The notes under the pieces were generated by a model, which did no database searches, was not told the origin of the DNA, and worked only from the letters and a program-made list of their open reading frames with translations. A DNA stretch of 64,000 nt, taken from assembly GCF_001634625.1 (NCBI RefSeq), contig NZ_LRSE01000004.1, positions 62,001 to 126,000 of the forward strand, in the 5' to 3' direction. The stretch is from Croceicoccus bisphenolivorans. Lineage in GTDB: Bacteria > Pseudomonadota > Alphaproteobacteria > Sphingomonadales > Sphingomonadaceae. Of the stretch, positions 54,532 through 64,000 are shown in pieces. Every line of letters begins with the position of its first letter. Position 1 is the first letter of the stretch. The translations under genes were made by a program, and so were the position numbers.

Positions 54532-54870
54532 ATCGATCTCCCCTGCACATGGACAACAGGGAGAAGGATCACGTTTGTGGTTCAAAATTTACGTCAACGA
54601 TTTGTCATCGTAAATTTGAGTAAAGTACAAAAAACCTATTCTTAACCACAACCTATAGTGGCAATCCATGCACTGTAACGATCCATGTAATTATTGTGAC
54701 ATACTATTTTTCAGATGAATCGCGATGTGAGCTTGGCTATCGTCAACGCAAACTGCTAACATTGCATAGATGATGGGTCATTGTGTGCGACCTTTGCGCA
54801 AAGGTGTACCGACCGCTTTACCAAAACAGGGAAAATTCATGCGAATTTTCTCAATATCGAGGATGGCGCG
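54532..54870. promoter_or_regulatory. AT-rich divergent control region with a perfect 16-base palindrome
   Basis: These 339 bases are markedly richer in A and T than the rest of the window and contain no plausible gene. They must hold promoters for the autotransporter (left) and the Phd-PAS regulator (right). The palindrome ACCTTTGCGCAAAGGT occupies 54790-54805, with 65 bases between it and the regulator's start codon. No clear sigma-70 pair could be fixed. Confidence 0.6.
54790..54805. promoter_or_regulatory. Perfect palindrome, candidate operator of the Phd-PAS regulator
   Basis: ACCTTTGC and GCAAAGGT are exact reverse complements. The right half and flank (GCAAAGGTGT, one base, CCGACC) recur at 30910-30926. 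Phd/YefM-type proteins bind short palindromes in their own promoters, which makes autoregulation plausible. Confidence 0.55.
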
Positions 54871-55763
54871 ATGAACCAGGTATCATCCGTAACGGCCACG
54901 GCGGCAGAAGTCGTCCGGTCCTTTTCCCACTGGCGTGACGTGGCGAGCAAGAACCCGGTGTTCATCACGAACCACGGACGCGAAACGCACGTTCTCATCG
55001 ATATCGAGGAATATCGCGAACTGACCGGGCCCAAGGGTACGGCCACGCGTTCGAACGGCGATGACCTCATCGGCCTTGCCGACTGGATCGACGAGGCGTT
55101 GATGATCTGCGATCACGATCTGCGCATCGAATATGCCAACCGCGTCGCTGGGGCCGTCTGCCGCAAACCCGCGACAGATCTTGTCGGGCGGCTTCTGGTC
55201 GATGTGCTGCCTTCCGTCGCTGGTTCGCTGATGGAAGTCCACGCCCGCCGCACCGTGGTCGGCGGAGAGCCGAGCGCGGCGGACATCCCGTCGCCATTCC
55301 ACGATGGCGGCTGGTTGCGCTTTCAGTCCTTTCCGCTGGGCAGTCGCAACGTGCTGATGTTCCGCGACATCACGGAAGATGTGCAGCGCCACCGCCTTGC
55401 CGACGTCAAGACTTCCATTCTGGAGGCGATGAGCGTTCATGGCGAGGTCGGCTATGTCCGCCTTTCGGTGCGCGGGACGATCGAACGGATCGATGCGCCC
55501 TTCAGCAGCATGGTCGAACTGGACGAACAGCGCCTGATCGGCATCACGCTCGCCGATCTCGTAATCCGCGATCAGCGCGTCGATTTCCGCGACAGGCTGG
55601 AAACGGTGATGCAGGGTGGCCCGCCGCAGCGAATGCGGGTCGGCTTCCTCAGCAACAGCGGTGGGGTCGCCCATGCCCATGTTTCGATTGTCCAGCTGCA
55701 CGGGGCATACGGGGCCGAAGGCGCGGTGGTGATGATGACCGCCTGCCGCGACGGTGAAGAGGA

Positions 55764-55767
<4 letters not shown>
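54871..55767 (+). CDS. Phd/YefM-like DNA-binding domain fused to PAS-type sensor domains
   Basis: The N-terminal 60 residues of this 298-residue protein (AEVVRSFSHWRDVASKNPVFITNHGRETHVLIDIEEYREL) match the Phd/YefM antitoxin fold, including the ITNHGRxxxVLI strand. A PAS-like domain follows (about 75-185: LADWIDEALMICDHDLRIEYANRVAG, ending LMFRDITEDVQ), and then a second PAS-like region (195-290). No toxin gene is adjacent, so it is more likely a ligand-sensing transcription regulator than an antitoxin. GAGGA precedes the ATG at 54871. Its stop overlaps the convergent glpK stop. Confidence 0.75.
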
Positions 55768-57281
<1,514 letters not shown>

Positions 57282-57391
57282 CGTTTCTCCGGTATTTGCA
57301 ATGCCCCAAGCCTCTAGATGCACGGGGGCAAGGTCAACCCGTCATGGTTGCCCCTTTGACCTGACGGCTCAGACCGTTAGGCTTGTGTGCA

Positions 57392-60021
<2,630 letters not shown>

Positions 60022-60064
60022 GGACGCTTTTCCAAATCGCACGGCTGGGCTAAGCGCGGCTGCC

Positions 60065-61201
60065 ATGACCGGAACCATTGCCTCTCTTGCCGATCTTGCC
60101 CGCGCGGATGCTTGCGGGCGCGTCGTCATCAAGGTCGGATCGGCCCTGCTGGTCGAAAACGGCCAGCCGCGCCGCGAATGGCTTGCGGGCCTTGCCGCGG
60201 AAATAGCGACGGTGCGGGCGCGCGGGCAGCAGGTCATCGTCGTATCGTCGGGCGCGATCGCGCTGGGCGCGGCGCGGCTGGGGCTGGCCAAGGGCGGGCG
60301 CGGCAGCCTTGCCGATGCGCAGGCCGCTGCCGCCGTGGGGCAGATCGGGCTGGGCGGTCTGTGGGCCGAACTGCTGGGGCACCATGGGCTGACCGCCGCG
60401 CAACTGCTGCTGACGCTGGACGATCTGGAAGACCGTCGCCGCTACCTCAATGCGTCGGCCACGCTGAACCGGCTGCTTGAGGCTGGCGCGGTACCGGTGG
60501 TGAACGAAAATGATTCGGTCGCGACGCAGGAAATTCGCTTTGGCGACAACGACCGGCTGGCCGCGCGCGTGGCGCAGGCGGGGCGGGCGGACGCGGTGCT
60601 GCTGCTGTCCGACATCGACGGGCTGTACGATCGCAACCCGAAGGACCCTTCGGCGCAGATGATCCCGCTGGTGCGCGGCGTCACGCCGGAAATCCACGCG
60701 ATGGCCGATGGCGGTTCCGGCTCCGGCCTTGGTTCCGGCGGGATGACCAGCAAGCTGCAGGCGGCAGAGATCGCCGAGCGGGCGGGCATTGCGCTGGCGA
60801 TTATCAACGGCACTTACCCCTCGCCACTGGCTCGCGCGCTTGACCGCGATATCGGCACCCTGTTCGTGCCGCGCCGCCGTGATTCCGGGCGCAAGGCGTG
60901 GCTTGGCGGGCGGATGAAGATCAAGGGCGCGCTGGTGGTGGACGACGGCGCGGCCAAGGCACTGCTGTCGGGCCGCAGCCTGCTGGCCAAGGGCGTGCGC
61001 GAGGTCGTGGGCGAGTTTGCGCGCGGCGATGTTGTCGAAGTGCGTTCGACCGGCGGCGCGGCGCTGGCCAAGGGGCTGGCCGAATACGATGCCGGCGAAT
61101 GCACCGCGATCATGGGGCGGCACACCGATGAACAGGCGGGCGTCCTGGGCTATGCCCCGCGCAGCGCGGTGATCCACCGCGACCAGATGGTCCTGCTATG
61201 A
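60065..61201 (+). CDS. proB: Glutamate 5-kinase
   Basis: This 378-residue enzyme makes glutamyl 5-phosphate, the first step of proline synthesis. The kinase domain shows VVIKVGSALLVENG, VSSGAIALGAARLG, NENDSVATQEIRFGDND and LLLSDIDGLYDRNP; the C-terminal PUA domain (about 280-378) starts near KGALVVDDGAAKALLSG. The partner proA is not in the window. The stop overlaps the following SDR gene by four bases. Confidence 0.96.
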   Translation: MTGTIASLADLARADACGRVVIKVGSALLVENGQPRREWLAGLAAEIATVRARGQQVIVVSSGAIALGAARLGLAKGGRGSLADAQAAAAVGQIGLGGLWAELLGHHGLTAAQLLLTLDDLEDRRRYLNASATLNRLLEAGAVPVVNENDSVATQEIRFGDNDRLAARVAQAGRADAVLLLSDIDGLYDRNPKDPSAQMIPLVRGVTPEIHAMADGGSGSGLGSGGMTSKLQAAEIAERAGIALAIINGTYPSPLARALDRDIGTLFVPRRRDSGRKAWLGGRMKIKGALVVDDGAAKALLSGRSLLAKGVREVVGEFARGDVVEVRSTGGAALAKGLAEYDAGECTAIMGRHTDEQAGVLGYAPRSAVIHRDQMVLL

Positions 61202-62106
61202 AAATCGCACTCACCGGCGCGACGGGCTTTGTCGGCTCTACGCTGGTGGACCTTGCGCTGGAGCGGGGGCACGAAGTCCGCGCCCTGACCCGCCGCGACC
61301 AGCCCGAACGCGAAGGCGTGGCATGGGTGCGCGGCGATCTGGCAAATACCGATGCGCTGGCCCTGCTGTGCGAAGGCGCGGATGCGGTCGTTCATGTCGC
61401 GGGCGTGGTCAATGCGCCCGACAAGGCGGGATTCGTGGCGGGCAACGTCACCGGCACCAAGGCGGTGGTCGAGGCGGCGGGCGCGTCAGGTGCGGCCCGG
61501 TTGGTCCACGTCTCATCGCTCTCCGCGCGAGAACCGATGTTGTCGGACTATGGCAAGTCGAAGTTCGGGGCCGAGGTGGCGGTCGAGCAGAGTTCGCTGG
61601 CCTGCACCATCGTGCGCCCGCCCGCGATCTACGGCCCGCGCGATACGGAGATGTTCGAGCTGTTCAAGACGGCGAAGTGGGGCGTCGTCCCGCTCCCGCC
61701 AGAAGGGCGCGCCTCTATGATCCATGTGTCCGATCTGGCCGCGCTGCTGCTGGCGCTGGCGACGGACGGGGGCGAGCACGCGGGGCAGGTTTACGAACCG
61801 GACGACGGGCGCGAAGGCGGCTGGCGCCACGCAGAGATGGCCCGCGCCATCGGCGATGCCGTGGGGCGGCGCGTGATCCCGCTCTCTATGCCTGCCGCGC
61901 TGGTCAAGGGCGCGGCGCGGGTCGACCGGCTGCTGCGCGGGGCGAAGGCGAAGCTGACGCCTGACCGCGCAAGCTACATGGTGCATCCGGACTGGGTCAT
62001 CGATGCGGCGAAACGTCCGCCAGCGGGCCTCTGGCAGCCGCGGATTGAAACGCGCGAAGGGTTGAAGGCGACGGCTGCGTGGTATCGGGCGGAGGGGTGG
62101 CTCTGA
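61198..62106 (+). CDS. NAD(P)-dependent epimerase/dehydratase-type SDR
   Basis: This 302-residue extended short-chain dehydrogenase-like protein has a nucleotide-binding glycine motif (MKIALTGATGFVGSTLVDLAL), a VHVAGVVNAPD strand, a serine in VSSLSAREP and a YGKSK catalytic pair in LSDYGKSKFGAE. It resembles NAD-epimerases of unknown substrate. Translationally coupled to proB (ATGA), but no direct link to proline synthesis is evident. Confidence 0.85.
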   Translation: MKIALTGATGFVGSTLVDLALERGHEVRALTRRDQPEREGVAWVRGDLANTDALALLCEGADAVVHVAGVVNAPDKAGFVAGNVTGTKAVVEAAGASGAARLVHVSSLSAREPMLSDYGKSKFGAEVAVEQSSLACTIVRPPAIYGPRDTEMFELFKTAKWGVVPLPPEGRASMIHVSDLAALLLALATDGGEHAGQVYEPDDGREGGWRHAEMARAIGDAVGRRVIPLSMPAALVKGAARVDRLLRGAKAKLTPDRASYMVHPDWVIDAAKRPPAGLWQPRIETREGLKATAAWYRAEGWL

Positions 62107-62167
62107 TCAGGGGTCGTCGTCGGCGGATGTGATTGCCACCCGGCCCGATTCGACGTAATTTCAAACC

Positions 62168-62560
62168 GTGTCTGCTATATCACTGCGTTGGCGATTGATC
62201 GGGCGTAGCATTATCGCCCTTTACGCAGGGCTGGGCGTTTCGGCGACATATGCATCAGCCATGATCGGCGGCGGCAGCTGGTATCTCGGAATCCCGGAGG
62301 GGGTCCTCATTGGGGCAGTTCTCGCGTCACCCTACTCGATCGTCATGCTCTTGCTGATCCTGCGGGCCAGCTTTTGGGTGGACAGGCATACGGTGCTGCT
62401 TTGCTTGCTGGGCCCCTTCATCGTTTGCCTGACGTCATATGTTTTGATCGTGTCGACCGGGATGCTGACCAGCGCCTGGATGGAAGAGATCATGCTGTCG
62501 AGCGCGATTGCGAGCATCGTTTACTTTGTGCTGGAGCGTTTGCCGTGCCCCAGCAGATGA
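62168..62560 (+). CDS. Hypothetical four-helix membrane protein
   Basis: The 130-residue product has four hydrophobic stretches (about 10-32, 42-65, 77-97 and 105-122). It starts with GTG and has no clear ribosome-binding site; the first in-frame ATG is 31 codons in. Codon use is less GC-biased than the neighbours, which may mean recent arrival or a non-coding frame. I do not recognise it. It lies alone between the SDR and the convergent cysH gene. Confidence 0.45.
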   Translation: MSAISLRWRLIGRSIIALYAGLGVSATYASAMIGGGSWYLGIPEGVLIGAVLASPYSIVMLLLILRASFWVDRHTVLLCLLGPFIVCLTSYVLIVSTGMLTSAWMEEIMLSSAIASIVYFVLERLPCPSR

Positions 62561-62609
62561 ACTGCCCGGCATTGGTCGGGGATCTTTCCCGACAGTTTGC
62601 CTTCCAGCC

Positions 62610-63404
62610 TCAGAACACCGGATCGAAATCGGGTGGCAGGTCGCCATCCGGCGTGAGTCCCGGAACCTGGTGGATGCCGCATTCGGTCTTGTCCCAGCCG
62701 CGCCAGCGGCCCGAGCGGGGGTCTTCGCCCGGCGCGACGGTGCTGGTGCAGGGCATGCAGCCGATCGAGGGATAGCCCTGTTCCACCAGCGGATGGCGGG
62801 GCAGGTCCTGCTCGTCCATGTAGGCGAGGAGGTCGTCGCGGCTCCACCCGATCAGCGGGTTCACCTTCAACCGGCCCGCCGTGTCGGACGTGTCCAGTTC
62901 GAAGATCGGCAGGTCGGCGCGGGTGGCCGACTGGAACGCCTTGCGACCCGTGATCGATGCGTCGTAGCCCGCCAGTTCCTTGGCCAGCGGGATGACTTTG
63001 CGGATCTCGCAGCAGCCATCGGGGTCGTAGGACCAGCGCAACCCGCTCTCGTCCTTCGCCGCCAGTGCCTCGGCATCGGGCGTAAGGTTGATGAGGTTCG
63101 TCAGCCCCAGCTTCTCGACCAGCAGGTCGCGATAGGCCAGCGTCTCGGGAAAATGCTTGCCGGTTTCAAGAAACAGCACCGGCGCGCCCTTGTCGACCTT
63201 TGCCGCAAGGTGCAGCAGGACCGAGCTTTCCGCGCCGAAGCTGGAAACCAGCGCCACGCGCCCGGCCACACCGTCAACCAGAACCGCGCGCAGGATATCC
63301 TCCGCCGAAGCGTCCGCATAGCGCGCGTTGAGCGCGGCGGCGTCTTCTGCGGTGAAGCGCGGGGCGGTGTCGATACGGTCGAGGCGGCGGGCTGCTTCAG
63401 GCAT
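62610..63404 (-). CDS. cysH: Assimilatory phosphoadenylyl/adenylyl-sulfate reductase
   Basis: This 264-residue enzyme reduces activated sulfate to sulfite. It has the PP-loop-like VALVSSFGAESSVLLHLAAK and the cysteine set of the iron-sulfur (APS reductase-like) type: GCCEIRKV and IGCMPCTSTV, plus the catalytic cysteine in KTECGIH. The cysteine pairs indicate a [4Fe-4S] cluster, so adenylyl sulfate is the likely substrate rather than PAPS alone. ATG 63404 overlaps the end of the DUF934 gene by eight bases, in the common cysI-DUF934-cysH order. Confidence 0.93.
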   Translation of the reverse strand: MPEAARRLDRIDTAPRFTAEDAAALNARYADASAEDILRAVLVDGVAGRVALVSSFGAESSVLLHLAAKVDKGAPVLFLETGKHFPETLAYRDLLVEKLGLTNLINLTPDAEALAAKDESGLRWSYDPDGCCEIRKVIPLAKELAGYDASITGRKAFQSATRADLPIFELDTSDTAGRLKVNPLIGWSRDDLLAYMDEQDLPRHPLVEQGYPSIGCMPCTSTVAPGEDPRSGRWRGWDKTECGIHQVPGLTPDGDLPPDFDPVF

Positions 63405-63834
63405 TCGCGTTTCCGTGACGAAGCGCCCAGATCGGCGCGCGGCCGTCCGTCGTCTTCTGGTAGACATTGTCCCAACGGGCCAGCGCGGCATCCGCATCGG
63501 CGTCGTTCATCGGCACGTCCGGCTGGAACGCGTCGAACCCGCAGCGGCGCAGTGCCGCCAACTGATCCACCGCGACATCGCCCACGGCACGGATTTCGCC
63601 TTCGTACCCGGCTTCGCGCAGGATGCGCGCCGCCGAATAGCCGCGCCCGTCGCCGAACACGGGGAAGTTCACTTCCACGCGGGTGATGTGGGCAAGATGG
63701 GGCAAAAGTTCGCGAGCGTCGTCGCCCGGTTCGATGCGGACGGCGCCAGCATTGGTCTGTTCGCCAAAGCAGTCGACGGTGACGGCGGGGCTTTCGCTCG
63801 GTTCGTCAGTGCGGAAGCGGAGAAGCTCAACCAT
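63397..63834 (-). CDS. DUF934 protein of the sulfate-assimilation operon
   Basis: This 145-residue protein has the family core RIEPGDDARELLPHLAHITRVEVNFPVFGDGRGYSAARILRE and a C-terminal LRRCGFDAFQPD. DUF934 proteins are found almost only between cysI and cysH; the biochemical role is not known. It overlaps cysI upstream (eight bases) and cysH downstream (eight bases). ATG 63834 was chosen over the longer frame, which is cysI in another register. Confidence 0.9.
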   Translation of the reverse strand: MVELLRFRTDEPSESPAVTVDCFGEQTNAGAVRIEPGDDARELLPHLAHITRVEVNFPVFGDGRGYSAARILREAGYEGEIRAVGDVAVDQLAALRRCGFDAFQPDVPMNDADADAALARWDNVYQKTTDGRAPIWALRHGNANA

Positions 63835-64000
63835 AGATCGCCTCCTTGAACGGGTCCATGCCGATGCGGCGGTAAGTATCGAGGAAACGCTCGCCCTCCT
63901 CGCGCTTGGCGAGATAGACGTCGGTCGCGCGTTCGACCGCGTCGACGATGCCGTCCTCGTCAAATCCGGGGCCGGTGATCTTGCCCAGCGAAGTGTCTTC
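63827..64000 (-). CDS. cysI: Nitrite/sulfite reductase, C-terminal end (rest outside window)
   Basis: Only the last 57 codons are present, with the frame open to the right edge. They encode ...EDTSLGKITGPGFDEDG, then DAVERATDVYLAKREEGERF and a closing RRIGMDPFKEAIYG. This ending matches the haemoprotein sulfite reductase of assimilation, and the overlap with DUF934 and cysH supports it. The catalytic cysteines lie beyond the window, so sulfite reductase is inferred from context. Confidence 0.8.
   Translation of the reverse strand, partial: EDTSLGKITGPGFDEDGIVDAVERATDVYLAKREEGERFLDTYRRIGMDPFKEAIYG

Overview
The window is GC-rich, densely packed DNA from a Gram-negative bacterium. The gene content fits an alphaproteobacterium, most likely a member of the Sphingomonadales (Erythrobacter/Novosphingobium-like). 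This placement is inferred from gene order and protein character (a bioF-esterase-bioC-bioD-bioA run, obgE-proB, cysI-DUF934-cysH, a TonB receptor and OmpA-type envelope proteins), not from a marker gene. I see no rRNA, tRNA, insertion sequence, prophage or CRISPR array. Both ends cut genes: a POT peptide transporter on the left and sulfite reductase cysI on the right.

Region by region. 1-12 kb is housekeeping: a POT transporter, NrtS, dxs, msrB, a NatAB-like ABC exporter, queG, and a leftward run from a YjgN-type membrane protein and an M48 protease through a hydrolase and a luciferase-family oxidoreductase to a flavoprotein reductase. 12.4-14.6 kb holds thrS, preceded by a threonine-rich leader peptide and mutually exclusive hairpins, which together look like a classical transcription attenuator. 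17.9-22.4 kb is a tightly overlapping biotin operon without bioB. 22.4-27.6 kb is an unusual run: a structured leader, a small exported protein, a sodium/solute symporter, a 40-residue membrane protein, an aspartate-transcarbamoylase-like enzyme that has lost its aspartate-binding residues, and an AsnB-type amidotransferase. YqiJ/YqiK flotillin genes and an N-carbamoylase-type M20 hydrolase follow.

32.3-52.4 kb is a quinoprotein (PQQ) alcohol-oxidation island. It encodes an aldehyde dehydrogenase, a DUF779 protein, a FIST sensor, a hybrid histidine kinase, a LuxR-type response regulator, a PQQ alcohol dehydrogenase with its cytochrome c-550 and XoxJ-like binding protein, a beta-propeller protein, a porin, a TonB receptor, cytochrome b561, a zinc hydrolase with a SoxYZ-like carrier, a CXXCW-type protein, an EthD-family protein and a second cytochrome c. 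The dehydrogenase has the Asp-x-Asp signature of lanthanide-dependent enzymes. A directional 15-base motif, GNACCAARGTNCAAT, occurs seven times, once upstream of each of seven transcription units of this island, and is a strong candidate for the site of the island's own regulator. OmpA sits inside the island and may be unrelated to it.

52.6-64 kb returns to general functions: a small YadA-like trimeric autotransporter, a Phd-antitoxin/PAS fusion regulator behind a perfect 16-base palindrome, divergent glpK/glpD, obgE-proB-SDR, and the sulfate-assimilation genes cysH, DUF934 and cysI.
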